Below the pieces are notes generated by a model, which saw only the letters and a program-made list of their open reading frames with translations, was not told the DNA's origin and did no database searches. From contig CABQIM010000017.1 of the NCBI GenBank assembly GCA_902464375.1, positions 1 through 23,934 of the forward strand: 23,934 bases of DNA, written 5' to 3'. The DNA is from an uncultured bacterium. Lineage in GTDB: Bacteria; Cyanobacteriota; Vampirovibrionia; Gastranaerophilales; Gastranaerophilaceae. The translations under genes were made by a program, and so were the position numbers. Of the stretch, positions 1 through 8,251 are shown one piece after another (within the stretch, counting starts at the first letter, position 1; each line of letters starts with the position of its first letter).

Positions 1-3
1 AAT

Positions 4-1824
4 ATGTATATATCAAAATTGCAAGGAATTAGTGAACAAAATTCAACATTTAGAGCGAAGAAAATTCCTCATAAGAATATAGAAAAAATGATAGATAAAT
101 TACCTCAAGTCGGCACTGCTGCGATGGGTACGATTGGAGCTACAATTGTAGTTTCTGCTAATACCGGAGATATAGATCCGCATGAACTTCAAAAAGACTT
201 AGATAATAATATGTCTTGGAGCCAAATTGCAAAGAAATACGGAAAATCTGCGACTTCAATGCGTCAGTTTGCTGCAAAACATAATTTGACCACGCATGAT
301 GGAAAAATATTGCAGTCGGTAACCAAAGAAGATTTATTAGGATGGAAAGAAGAAGGTTTGAGCCAAAAAGAAGTTGCAGAAAAATTGGGGTTAAATCATT
401 CAGGTTCATTGACTCCATTGTTGAAAATTTTTGGTATAGAACCTTTTACAGCGGCAAAAGTAAATAAAATTACTAATGATGATTGGGTTGAGTATAAAAA
501 ACAAGGTCTTAAGGATGAAGAGATTGCTGAACTTTTACACGTAGCTCCACAATATATCAAAAAACAGCGTGATCAACTTGGATATAAAGCAAAAGATGCA
601 AGAGAGTTGAGAGAATATCCGGTTGAAGGTATCAGAGAAGCAGTTGCAACTAAAACTTTGAAAGAAGTTGAAAATGAGTTTGGTTTAAATCATACTGAAC
701 TTTTAAGAATATTAAACGAAAATAATATAGAAATTCCTCCTCAAGATGAAAAAGCAAAATTTTTACGTGATAAGAAAGATGTTTTAAATACAATCAATCA
801 ACTTTCTGATGAATCTGATTTGAAATATTTTATTCAAAATAAAGCTATTAAAGTTTCACCTGAGAATATAGAGTTTATAACTAACATAATGAATAGAGAA
901 GATTTCCAAAAGAGAGATCGTTATCTTGCTTATGCACTTAAATTTTTGGAAAGATTTAAAAAAGAACGTCCTTATGATGATGCGATGAAAATACTTAATA
1001 CTTTCCCAGAAAAAAATGAACTTGGTATTAATGATCGAGATTTGGCAGCATTAATCAAAGCTACTGCGGAAGACAGAATTTCTGCGGATACAATAATTGA
1101 TATTTATAATATGATTATTAATAATGACGAATTAAGAGAAGGTTTTAAAAACCATCCTAAGTATTATGGTTTTGATGGTGTTTTTTCAACTTTCGTAACC
1201 GAAAAAGCTGCCGGTACAAAAGAAAATTTGGAAAAAATTCTGAATGACGAAAATTTATCTAAGCATGCAACTTTATTAGTGTTCAGCGAAATGAACAGAA
1301 AAGATTATTCAAAAATATTAGATATACTTTCTAAACAACCGGAATTGTTGGAAAATGAAAATGTTCGTAATCTGATAAAAAATGGTTTTCCTGAATTGAT
1401 GCCTACTTCTTTATTCTTAACTTCTATAGGTATTGAAGGTATAGAATTCGGAAGAAATTCAGATTATTCATTGGATATATTGAATCGCTCTAATAAAGAT
1501 GACATGAATAAATTGTTGAAATTGTATTCAAAAGATAATTTGGATGATTTGTATCCGCCACGAATGGAATTCTTATCAGTAATTCCAAGATTGAAAAATG
1601 TTTTCAATAACAAAGTTTTCATTAGTAGACTGGATGAAGTTTTAGACAATGTGTACCAATCTAATCGTATAGGTACATTTAAGATTTTAGAAAAAGTGAA
1701 TAATTCAGACGCTATTTTAGGTGATGACAAAAAGATGCACGAATTATTAACTTTGTTACAGAAAACAAAATCTAGTCCGGAAAAATCTGTGAGAGTCAGA
1801 AGATTTTTGGATGACAACTTATAA
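4..1824 (+). CDS. Protein with four tandem HTH-like units and a helical C-terminal region
   Basis: I do not recognise this 606-residue protein as a named family. Residues about 61-96, 108-145, 157-194 and 207-242 are four units of the same plan: a short helix, a turn, 'I/V-A-x-x-L/Y-G' and a second helix. Examples are SWSQIAKKYG, LSQKEVAEKLGL, LKDEEIAELLHV and TLKEVENEFGL. This is the look of small helix-turn-helix domains, so binding to DNA or another nucleic acid is possible. Residues 250-606 are charged and predicted helical, with no motif I can name. The N-terminus (MYISKLQ, then STFRAKK) is followed by a short hydrophobic Gly/Ala/Val patch near 35-52. No stop lies between base 1 and the ATG, so the true start could be upstream of the window. 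The gene ends in a clear terminator and appears to be transcribed apart from lepA. Certain as a gene; function unknown. Confidence 0.85.
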   Translation: MYISKLQGISEQNSTFRAKKIPHKNIEKMIDKLPQVGTAAMGTIGATIVVSANTGDIDPHELQKDLDNNMSWSQIAKKYGKSATSMRQFAAKHNLTTHDGKILQSVTKEDLLGWKEEGLSQKEVAEKLGLNHSGSLTPLLKIFGIEPFTAAKVNKITNDDWVEYKKQGLKDEEIAELLHVAPQYIKKQRDQLGYKAKDARELREYPVEGIREAVATKTLKEVENEFGLNHTELLRILNENNIEIPPQDEKAKFLRDKKDVLNTINQLSDESDLKYFIQNKAIKVSPENIEFITNIMNREDFQKRDRYLAYALKFLERFKKERPYDDAMKILNTFPEKNELGINDRDLAALIKATAEDRISADTIIDIYNMIINNDELREGFKNHPKYYGFDGVFSTFVTEKAAGTKENLEKILNDENLSKHATLLVFSEMNRKDYSKILDILSKQPELLENENVRNLIKNGFPELMPTSLFLTSIGIEGIEFGRNSDYSLDILNRSNKDDMNKLLKLYSKDNLDDLYPPRMEFLSVIPRLKNVFNNKVFISRLDEVLDNVYQSNRIGTFKILEKVNNSDAILGDDKKMHELLTLLQKTKSSPEKSVRVRRFLDDNL

Positions 1825-1846
1825 TATTACAATATGTATAATAAAT

Positions 1847-1884
1847 AAAAAGTTTGTATAGCGTAAATGCTTGCAAACTTTTTT
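1847..1884 (+). terminator. Rho-independent terminator of the 606-aa gene
   Basis: The perfect 10-bp arms AAAAAGTTTG (1847-1856) and CAAACTTTTT (1874-1883) enclose a 17-nt loop that can itself form AGC/GCT. The right arm runs into a T tract. It lies 22 nt after the stop codon and overlaps the upstream in-frame ATG at 1867, so that ATG is unlikely to be the lepA start. Confidence 0.75.
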
Positions 1885-1901
1885 GCAAATATATTCCTAA
1901 T

Positions 1902-1929
1902 TTGCCCCACATTCTGTTTAATATATAAT
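1902..1929 (+). promoter_or_regulatory. Sigma-70-type promoter of lepA
   Basis: TTGCCC (1902-1907), a 16-bp spacer and a perfect TATAAT (1924-1929). Transcription should begin near 1936, only about 3 nt before the lepA ATG at 1939. No Shine-Dalgarno sequence lies between. This favours a leaderless or nearly leaderless lepA mRNA. Confidence 0.6.
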
Positions 1930-1938
1930 AAAAACATT

Positions 1939-3744
1939 ATGAAACATAGAGATAACGTACGAAATTTTTGCATTATTGCACACATAGATCATGGGAAATC
2001 AACCCTTGCAGATAGGCTTTTAGAAGCAACCGGAACAATTGCACAGCGTGATATGCAGGCGCAGTTGCTTGATACAATGGACATTGAGCGAGAACGTGGT
2101 ATTACGATTAAGCTCAATGCCGCTAGAATGAATTATACCGCCAAAAATGGCGAAAAATATATTTTTAACTTGATTGATACTCCGGGGCACGTAGATTTTT
2201 CTTACGAAGTTTCACGCTCTCTTGCAGCTTGCGAAGGTGCTTTACTTATCGTTGACGCAACTCAAGGTGTAGAAGCTCAAACTCTAGCCAATGTTTATAT
2301 GGCAATTGAACAGAATTTGGAAATTATTCCGGTAATCAACAAAATTGACCTTCCTTCTGCCGATGTGGATAGAGTTAAGGAAGAAATTGAAGAAATTTTG
2401 GGAATCGACACATCTATGGCAATTCCGGTTAGTGCAAAAACAGGGCTCAACATTGGAGAAGTTTTAGAAGCTATTGTTAAATTTGTTCCGCCACCGGTTG
2501 ATACTACGGAAAAACCGCTAAGAGCTTTGGTTTTCGATAGTGCGTATGACCCTTATTTAGGAACGTTGTGTTTCTTTAAAATTATGGATGGCAAAATGAA
2601 GCTTGGTGATAAAGTTAAGTTTATGGCTTCTGGTAAAGAGTACGAAATCACTGAACTTGGCTATTTAACACCACATAGAGTTCAAGTAGAAGAGCTTGTA
2701 TGCGGTGACGTAGGTTATTTTGCCGGTTCTATAAAAGAAATTACCAGATTTGTAGGTGATACGGTTACTCATGTCGAAGCTCCGGCAGATGAGCCACTCC
2801 CTGGGTATAAAGAAGCTTTGCCAATGGTATTTTCCGGCATGTATCCTGTAGATAACGAGGATTATCATGAACTTAAAGAAGCTTTGGAAAAGTTAAAGCT
2901 TAGCGATAGTTCAATCACGTTTGAACCTGAAACATCAAGCGCTTTAGGTTTTGGTTTCCGTTGCGGTTTCTTGGGTATGTTACACATGGAAATTGCTCAG
3001 GAAAGATTGGAAAGAGAATATAATCTTTCTATCGTAACGACTGCACCTTCTGTAGTTTATAGAGTGCATAAAACTAATGGAGAGGTTGTGGAAATTGACA
3101 ACCCTGCAAACCTTCCAGCTGCTCAATATCGTGAGTATATTGAAGAGCCTTATGTTAAGGTTTCTATCATTACTCCTAACGAGTATGTTGGCACTTTGAT
3201 GGATTTATGCCAAACTAAACGCGGTATTTTTATTAATATGAACTATCTTGACAAAGTTCGTGTTGATTTGATTTATCACTTGCCTTTAAGTGAAGTAATT
3301 ACAGATTTTTATGACCAATTGAAATCACGTTCAAAAGGTTATGCAAGTTTGGATTACGAATTTCAAGATTACAAGCGCTCAAAGCTTATTAAGCTTGATG
3401 TAATGCTTGCCGGAGAGGTTGTTGACGCACTTTCTGTAATTTGTCACGAAGATAACGCGTATTATATCGGACAAAAATTGACTGAAAAGTTGAAAACAAT
3501 TATTCCGCGTCAAATGTTTGAGGTTCCTATTCAGGCTGCAATTGGCGGAAGAGTTATTGCCAGAACAAATATTAAAGCTTTGAGAAAAAGCGTTCTGGAT
3601 AAATGTTACGGCGGTGATATTTCACGTAAACGTAAACTTCTTGAAAAACAGAAAAAAGGTAAAAAACGTATGAAGGCTATCGGACGTGTAGAAGTTCCAC
3701 AAGAAGCATTCATGGCAGTTTTGAGCCTTGAAGATGAAGCGTAA
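1939..3744 (+). CDS. lepA: Elongation factor 4 (LepA), ribosome back-translocating GTPase
   Basis: Translational GTPase that acts on stalled or mis-translocated 70S ribosomes in the cytoplasm. All G motifs are present (601-aa numbering): G1 AHIDHGKST at 14-22, G2 RERGIT at 51-56, G3 DTPGH at 80-84, G4 NKID at 134-137 and G5 SAK at 165-167. The LepA C-terminal region is complete and ends EVPQEAFMAVLSLEDEA. The length matches the usual 600 or so residues. An in-frame ATG at 1867 would add 24 hydrophobic residues, but it sits inside the upstream gene's terminator and before the lepA promoter. The ATG at 1939 gives MKHRDNVRNFCIIAHIDHGK, the normal LepA N-terminus, so I chose it. The gene appears monocistronic and ends opposite the convergent SLH gene. 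Confidence 0.97.
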   Translation: MKHRDNVRNFCIIAHIDHGKSTLADRLLEATGTIAQRDMQAQLLDTMDIERERGITIKLNAARMNYTAKNGEKYIFNLIDTPGHVDFSYEVSRSLAACEGALLIVDATQGVEAQTLANVYMAIEQNLEIIPVINKIDLPSADVDRVKEEIEEILGIDTSMAIPVSAKTGLNIGEVLEAIVKFVPPPVDTTEKPLRALVFDSAYDPYLGTLCFFKIMDGKMKLGDKVKFMASGKEYEITELGYLTPHRVQVEELVCGDVGYFAGSIKEITRFVGDTVTHVEAPADEPLPGYKEALPMVFSGMYPVDNEDYHELKEALEKLKLSDSSITFEPETSSALGFGFRCGFLGMLHMEIAQERLEREYNLSIVTTAPSVVYRVHKTNGEVVEIDNPANLPAAQYREYIEEPYVKVSIITPNEYVGTLMDLCQTKRGIFINMNYLDKVRVDLIYHLPLSEVITDFYDQLKSRSKGYASLDYEFQDYKRSKLIKLDVMLAGEVVDALSVICHEDNAYYIGQKLTEKLKTIIPRQMFEVPIQAAIGGRVIARTNIKALRKSVLDKCYGGDISRKRKLLEKQKKGKKRMKAIGRVEVPQEAFMAVLSLEDEA

Positions 3745-3786
3745 GCTAATAAAATTGTGACTTGAAGGTATCTATTTTAAATTTTT

Positions 3787-3822
3787 AGATTGCCACGAAA
3801 ATCACAGATTTTCTCGCAATGA
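3787..3822. repeat. REP-like palindrome, GTCATTGCGAG...CGTGGCAATC type
   Basis: Read on the minus strand this is AGTCATTGCGAG, then a GAAAATC/GATTTTC hairpin core, then CGTGGCAATCT. Inner arms are 3797-3803 and 3807-3813 (7 bp, 3-nt loop). Outer arms are ATTGC (3789-3793) and GCAAT (3816-3820), separated from the inner arms by a small internal loop. The end words TCATTGCGAG and CGTGGCAATC are ones I know from short extragenic palindromes in several unrelated bacterial genomes. Only one copy is seen here, so the assignment to a repeat family rests on that resemblance. Confidence 0.5.
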
Positions 3823-3841
3823 CTCTTATTAATAAATAACT

Positions 3842-3880
3842 AAATAAGGTCGGTGAAATTTTTCACCGACCTTATTTTAA
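3842..3880. terminator. Bidirectional terminator between lepA and the SLH gene
   Basis: A perfect 17-bp stem, AAATAAGGTCGGTGAAA (3842-3858) and its complement (3861-3877), with a 2-nt formal loop. Both arms end in A/T runs, so the hairpin can terminate transcription from either side. It lies between the convergent lepA stop (3744) and the SLH gene stop (3901). Confidence 0.85.
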
Positions 3881-3900
3881 ACTTGATATTAAACTAAATC

Positions 3901-5319
3901 TTAGTAGATAATAGTCAATACTTCGTCTGGGTTCAAGCTAGAATCATTAGTTGTGTTAGGAACGAAGATATATTTAGCTTCGTCAACGAATTCGTAGCAG
4001 ATACCGAATACACCAGAAGCAGCAAGCTTAGTGATGTTGTAAACACCTTTACCAACTGTGATAAAGCTGCTACCAACACTCTTCAAGCCTTTAACTGGGT
4101 GTAATGATGCTGTATCAGCAAATGCGTCAGACCAGTTGTCACCGTATTCTTCAACACCGTTAGCAACTACTTCAGCAGCAGAAGATGCAGAACGTCCGGC
4201 AACACCGGCAACTCTGCCTACCATTGAGAATGGAGCGCCAAGAACTCTTGAAACTACGTTAGGGTTCTTAGATACGTCAACAGATGCTGATGAAAGTTGT
4301 TTAGGGAATTCAGCACAGTTGTCGCCGTTTTTGATGTTTTTGAATTCAACTTCTACATAACCAGGGTTCTTAACACCAGGTCTAGAAACTGCAGATACGA
4401 TACCTTTAACAGTAGAACCTGCTGGGTAGCAAACTCCGCCGATTGTAGCATCTTCAACAGTCTTAGCTGTGAATGTATCACCAACGTTAGAAGTTCTAGC
4501 GCTGATTCTTTCGCTTAACTTAATTTTCAATTCTACTGGTTGGTACTTAGTAGCGCAATTTGCGATACCGTTTGATGTATCAATTTTGAAACCAGCCTTC
4601 ATAGCGCCTAACATGTAAGCAACTTGTTCTTTTGATAAGTATTCATCATTTACAACTTTATCTTTGTTTTCAATGTTGTTTAGAATGCCGGAAGCAATAA
4701 CTTCGTTAGCTGCACCTTTTGCCCAATCAGGAACGTATTTTACAGCTTGACCTTCAAATACAGGAGCTGCATTTTTATCCGCAGAAACATCCATCATTTT
4801 AGCGAAAGTAGCGAATACTTCAGCCTTAGTGATAGGTTGATCTGGTTTGAATGTTAAATCTGGGTAACCAATCATAACGTCAGCAGTTAAAGCTCTGTCG
4901 ATTTGGTCTTTTGCCCAATAGTCGCCTGCAACGTCAGTATATTTGTTAGGAGCAGTAGCTTGCAAGTTCAAGCCGTCTGCAATAATGAATGCCAATTCAG
5001 AACGTAATACAGGCATTTTAGGGTTGAATAAGCCAGCTCTTCTAGCATCCATTTTACCCTTCATATTGTTAAGCATTTGTTTTGCTTCGCGAGCAATAAC
5101 AACATTTTGCTTTCCTTCGATAGTTTTTGCTGTGCAAGGTTTGTAAACCTTTCCACCAATAACTACGTTGCTATCAGTGTTAACCATTGACTGACCTTGA
5201 GTACCAAACAATGTTGGATGAGCGTATGCTTGTACATCAGCAGGTTCACCTGCCATTGCAACACAAGAAGTAACGCAAACAGCGCCAAGTGTTGCTAACA
5301 TTTTTTTAGATAGTTTCAT
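3901..5319 (-). CDS. Secreted SLH-domain surface protein
   Basis: A 472-residue exported protein, probably anchored to the cell wall or outer layer by S-layer-homology domains. Residues 1-23 form a signal peptide (KLSKK, a hydrophobic stretch, then AMA). SLH-like segments lie at about 98-120 (partial), 127-180 (YTDVAGDYWAKDQIDRAL, GYPDLTFKPDQPITKAEV) and 192-243 (YVPDWAKGAANEVIASGIL). Residues 268-332 form a beta-rich module with the pattern 'VGDTFTAKTVEDATIGGVCYPAGSTVKGIV', a 'coat-the-barrel' type seen in other surface and envelope proteins. A Ser/Ala/Val-rich tail with short hydrophobic stretches follows. No OprB-type porin domain is obvious. An upstream in-frame ATG at 5406 would add 29 charged residues before the signal peptide. 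The start at 5319 has a strong AAGGAG, so I chose it. Function beyond surface attachment is unknown. Confidence 0.88.
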   Translation of the reverse strand: MKLSKKMLATLGAVCVTSCVAMAGEPADVQAYAHPTLFGTQGQSMVNTDSNVVIGGKVYKPCTAKTIEGKQNVVIAREAKQMLNNMKGKMDARRAGLFNPKMPVLRSELAFIIADGLNLQATAPNKYTDVAGDYWAKDQIDRALTADVMIGYPDLTFKPDQPITKAEVFATFAKMMDVSADKNAAPVFEGQAVKYVPDWAKGAANEVIASGILNNIENKDKVVNDEYLSKEQVAYMLGAMKAGFKIDTSNGIANCATKYQPVELKIKLSERISARTSNVGDTFTAKTVEDATIGGVCYPAGSTVKGIVSAVSRPGVKNPGYVEVEFKNIKNGDNCAEFPKQLSSASVDVSKNPNVVSRVLGAPFSMVGRVAGVAGRSASSAAEVVANGVEEYGDNWSDAFADTASLHPVKGLKSVGSSFITVGKGVYNITKLAASGVFGICYEFVDEAKYIFVPNTTNDSSLNPDEVLTIIY

Positions 5320-5323
5320 ACTT

Positions 5324-5329
5324 CTCCTT
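5324..5329 (-). promoter_or_regulatory. Ribosome binding site deciding the SLH protein start
   Basis: AAGGAG lies 4 nt upstream of the ATG at 5319. It places the start directly before the signal peptide rather than at the more upstream in-frame ATG (5406). Confidence 0.8.
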
Positions 5330-5408
5330 TCTAATTCACATTCCATTTTACCTGAAAGTCTATACTCGTAATTAAACCATATAATGTATTTTTTCTTATC
5401 ATACAAGC

Positions 5409-6398
5409 TTATTTTTTAGGCAACAGATAGGCTTGCGGATAACAATAATCTTCTCTGAAACCTATTCTTCTGTACATTTTCAGCGCTTTATAGTTATTGG
5501 TTTCGGTAGTAACATTGATTTCGCTAAAAGCTCTTTTGCCAAGCTTTGTCCAATCGACAATGGTCTTGATGGAGCGATTTAATAAATGTTCTGAAAAGCC
5601 ATGACCTCTGTGCTCTTTTTCGATTGCAACAAGTGGTAAGTTTGCAATCTTACCGCCGGTCACATTTGCAAAAGCAAAACCAACCGGTGTATCTTTGTAT
5701 AATAAAACTGAAGTTACATCAGGCAAAAACTCGCCATAAACATTTTCTACAACCTTATTAATAATATCTTTAGTGCCTTCTATTGACTTAAATCTTGTAT
5801 CATAGATGGCATCCTGTGTATCGCGGAAAGATTCGTGTATTACTCGGATTGCATCATCTCTGAATGAATCTTCGTAACTTACTATTTTATAATTTTCCGA
5901 ACGTTCAGAAAGCTTCATGTTTTCCAAAATTCTTTCAGAAGACGCGTTGCCCATCATAAATCTTAAGACGGCAAGACCAATGTATTTGAAACCGAATTTT
6001 GCAATATCAGCGGTGAATACTGACTGATGTCCAATCATAGGGTAAGAAACAACCTTGCTTTGACGTTCTGTTTCTGTTAGTTCCAAGAATTTTTCAAGAA
6101 GTAGTTTAATTTTTGTAACTTCGTCTTCTGTTCCAAGGCAATGAATAAGGTTTAACTCAATAGATTCAGATATTGAAGTTGTATAAACCAAAAAAGCAGT
6201 TGGAATTTCATTCTCTTTAAGAACAATACATTGCATGTACTTCTTTTCAACAGCGTCAATAAATTCTTCGTAAGGAAGTGGTTCTAATTCAAACTTGTAT
6301 TCACTTACTGCCTTTGCCTTGAAGTCATTGTAAACTCCTGCAAAGATTTTAGATATATTTCCGTTTAGTAACTCTGTTTCGTACGCTGTTTCTGCCAT
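5409..6398 (-). CDS. GNAT-family N-acetyltransferase with two GNAT lobes
   Basis: A 329-residue protein. The C-terminal half (about 168-329) is a full GNAT fold. Its acetyl-CoA binding motif is at 257-272 (LVAIEKEHRGHGFSEH, giving R-G-H-G-F), and the late motif NNYKALKMYRRIGF is at 301-314. The N-terminal half (about 15-150) looks like a degenerate GNAT lobe, with a strand-helix pattern ending FGFKYIGLAVLRF but no R-x-x-G-x-G/A motif. Family members transfer an acetyl group from acetyl-CoA to an amine; the substrate cannot be read from the sequence. The gene starts 9 nt after the ribBA stop with AAGGG upstream, so it is probably co-transcribed with the riboflavin genes. Whether it acts in flavin metabolism is unknown. 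Confidence 0.85.
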   Translation of the reverse strand: MAETAYETELLNGNISKIFAGVYNDFKAKAVSEYKFELEPLPYEEFIDAVEKKYMQCIVLKENEIPTAFLVYTTSISESIELNLIHCLGTEDEVTKIKLLLEKFLELTETERQSKVVSYPMIGHQSVFTADIAKFGFKYIGLAVLRFMMGNASSERILENMKLSERSENYKIVSYEDSFRDDAIRVIHESFRDTQDAIYDTRFKSIEGTKDIINKVVENVYGEFLPDVTSVLLYKDTPVGFAFANVTGGKIANLPLVAIEKEHRGHGFSEHLLNRSIKTIVDWTKLGKRAFSEINVTTETNNYKALKMYRRIGFREDYCYPQAYLLPKK

Positions 6399-6407
6399 AA
6401 TTGTCCC

Positions 6408-7613
6408 TTACATTAAATGGTGCATTTTTTCACGCTTTGTATTTATGTAGCGTTCATTATATTTATTAACCTCTGATTTAAGGTTAATATTCTCGTGTAT
6501 CGTTAAACCATAACCCTTTAACCCAACAATTTTTTTAGGGTTATTGGTTATTAGATTAAAATTATTGAAACCCAAATCCAATATAATTTGAGCGCCGACT
6601 CCGTAATTTCTTAAATCAGGTGCAAAGCCAAGTGAAACATTCGCTTCAACCGTATCTTGTCCTTGTTCTTGAAGCTTGTATGTCTTAAGCTTGTTAATCA
6701 GTCCGATTCCTCTGCCTTCGTGATCTCTTATATAGATTACTGCGCCTTTACCGTATTCATTGACCATTTTTAGGGCAGTATGTAATTGCCAATTGCAGTC
6801 ACATTTAAGGCTGTGGAAGATATCTCCGGTTAAACATTCACTGTGCACACGAATTAGCGGAATCTTGTCGCTTCCGTCATCTTTGACTAATGCCACATGT
6901 TCACATCCGGTGATTGTATCAGTGTATCCAACTATATTAAAATCACCGAATTGTGTTGGTAAAAATACTTCAACTTCACGTTTTACAAACTTTTCACGTT
7001 TCAAGCGATACGCAATTAAGTCTGCAACTGTTATAAACTTGATATTATGCTTTTCTGCAAATTTATGCAAATCATCTCTGCGAGCCATTTCGCCATTGTC
7101 TTTCATGATTTCGCACATAATTCCGGCTTCTCTATGTCCGCAAAGCTTTGCCAAATCAACCACAGCCTCTGTATGACCGCATCTTTTAAGAACTCCACCT
7201 TTTTTTGCAACGCAAGGGAATAAGTGTCCAGGACGGCGCAAGTCAGAAGGTTGAGCGTCAGGTGCAATAGCGACTTCAATGGTTTTGGCTCTATCAAACG
7301 CTGAAACTCCGGTTGTGACACCATATTTAGGATGTGCATCAATACTGAGTGAAAAAGCCGTTTGCATACTTTCTGTATTTTTTGCAACCATTTGTGGTAA
7401 ATCCAGTTGTTCTGCGATTTCTTGGGAAATTGCAAGACATACAATCCCGCGGCATTCTTTAGTTATAAAGTTAACAAGCTCCGGAGTGACAAATTGTGCT
7501 GAGCAGATTAGGTCGCCTTCGTTTTCTCGGTCTTCATCGTCAGCAACAATGATAGGTTTACCTAACTTGAAATCTTCCAATGCTTCTTCAATTGTATTAA
7601 ATTGATTTGTCAT
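6408..7613 (-). CDS. ribBA: Bifunctional 3,4-dihydroxy-2-butanone-4-phosphate synthase / GTP cyclohydrolase II
   Basis: This enzyme makes both riboflavin precursors: DHBP from ribulose 5-phosphate, and the pyrimidine precursor from GTP. Residues about 1-203 are the RibB domain, with the acidic loop DDEDRENEGDLI (25-36), the RRPGHLFPC segment and CGHTEAVVDLAKLCG, and EAGIMCEIM. Residues about 207-401 are the RibA domain. It has the zinc-binding HSECLTGDIFHSLKCDC (three cysteines near 260-273) and the catalytic/GTP motif DHEGRGIGL. The 401-aa length is normal for the fused form. The start lies 3 nt after the ribE stop, so the two are translated from one transcript. No key residue seems lost, so both activities are expected. 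Confidence 0.96.
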   Translation of the reverse strand: MTNQFNTIEEALEDFKLGKPIIVADDEDRENEGDLICSAQFVTPELVNFITKECRGIVCLAISQEIAEQLDLPQMVAKNTESMQTAFSLSIDAHPKYGVTTGVSAFDRAKTIEVAIAPDAQPSDLRRPGHLFPCVAKKGGVLKRCGHTEAVVDLAKLCGHREAGIMCEIMKDNGEMARRDDLHKFAEKHNIKFITVADLIAYRLKREKFVKREVEVFLPTQFGDFNIVGYTDTITGCEHVALVKDDGSDKIPLIRVHSECLTGDIFHSLKCDCNWQLHTALKMVNEYGKGAVIYIRDHEGRGIGLINKLKTYKLQEQGQDTVEANVSLGFAPDLRNYGVGAQIILDLGFNNFNLITNNPKKIVGLKGYGLTIHENINLKSEVNKYNERYINTKREKMHHLM

Positions 7614-7615
7614 AA

Positions 7616-8245
7616 TTAGCAGAATCCGTTTCTTTGTAAAAAATCTATACTTATTCCTGAACTATTATCTCTCGTTGATAAAAATTTTTCAACATATTTG
7701 GCTAAAATGTCGACTTCTATGTTTACATAATCGCCGACCTTTAAGTCAATCAGGTTTGTATTTTCAAATGTGTGCGGGATAACAGCAATTGTTATTTTTT
7801 GCCCTTGAATGTCCGCAATAGTAAGGCTTATACCGTTAATTGCAATTGAGCCTTTTTTTACCACATATTTTGCTTGTTCTTTTGTGAGTTCGATTTCCAA
7901 ATCGCAAAATTCATCGTGTTTTTTTATGTTGCTTACTTTGGCAATGCTGTCAGTATGACCGGAAACTATATGACCGCCAAACCTTCCATTTGCAGGCATT
8001 GCACGTTCCAGATTGACTATAGAGCCGCTTTTTAGCTTTCCAAGAGTTGTGACTCTTAGAGTTTCAGCTGATGTATCTGCTGTAAAGGAATTGGATTCCA
8101 GTTTTGTTGCGGTAAGACACACACCACTTACGCAAATACTGTCACCGATTTTAGAATTTTCTAATACTTTTGAACATTTTATGACGATTTTTTTATCGTC
8201 TAAGGTCAAAATCTGACCTTTTTCTTCTATAATACCCGTGAACAT
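7616..8245 (-). CDS. ribE: Riboflavin synthase, alpha chain
   Basis: Catalyses dismutation of two 6,7-dimethyl-8-ribityllumazine molecules to riboflavin, the last step of the pathway. The N-terminus MFTGIIEEKG is the family signature. The two lumazine-binding repeats run about 1-97 and 98-195. Each carries the expected core: SICVSGVCLTAT in the first and GSIAINGISLTIADI in the second. NGRFGGHIVSGHTDS joins the two. The 209-aa length is usual. It is the first gene of ribE-ribBA-GNAT. ribD and ribH are not in the window. The ATG has no Shine-Dalgarno sequence but stands 7 nt after a TACAAT -10 box, so the mRNA may be leaderless. In the literature this gene is named ribE or ribC depending on the organism. 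Confidence 0.95.
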   Translation of the reverse strand: MFTGIIEEKGQILTLDDKKIVIKCSKVLENSKIGDSICVSGVCLTATKLESNSFTADTSAETLRVTTLGKLKSGSIVNLERAMPANGRFGGHIVSGHTDSIAKVSNIKKHDEFCDLEIELTKEQAKYVVKKGSIAINGISLTIADIQGQKITIAVIPHTFENTNLIDLKVGDYVNIEVDILAKYVEKFLSTRDNSSGISIDFLQRNGFC

Positions 8246-8251
8246 GAGCCA

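Noticed and set aside
158..418. Antisense open frame within the 606-aa gene, and similar frames opposite ribBA, fliD, the ketosynthase and the giant gene
   Set aside because: They lie fully inside well-supported genes on the other strand, lack ribosome binding sites and known domains, and have compositions expected from shadow frames.
1867..1938. A longer lepA starting at 1867 with 24 extra residues
   Set aside because: The ATG lies inside the previous gene's terminator and upstream of the lepA promoter. The normal LepA N-terminus begins at 1939.
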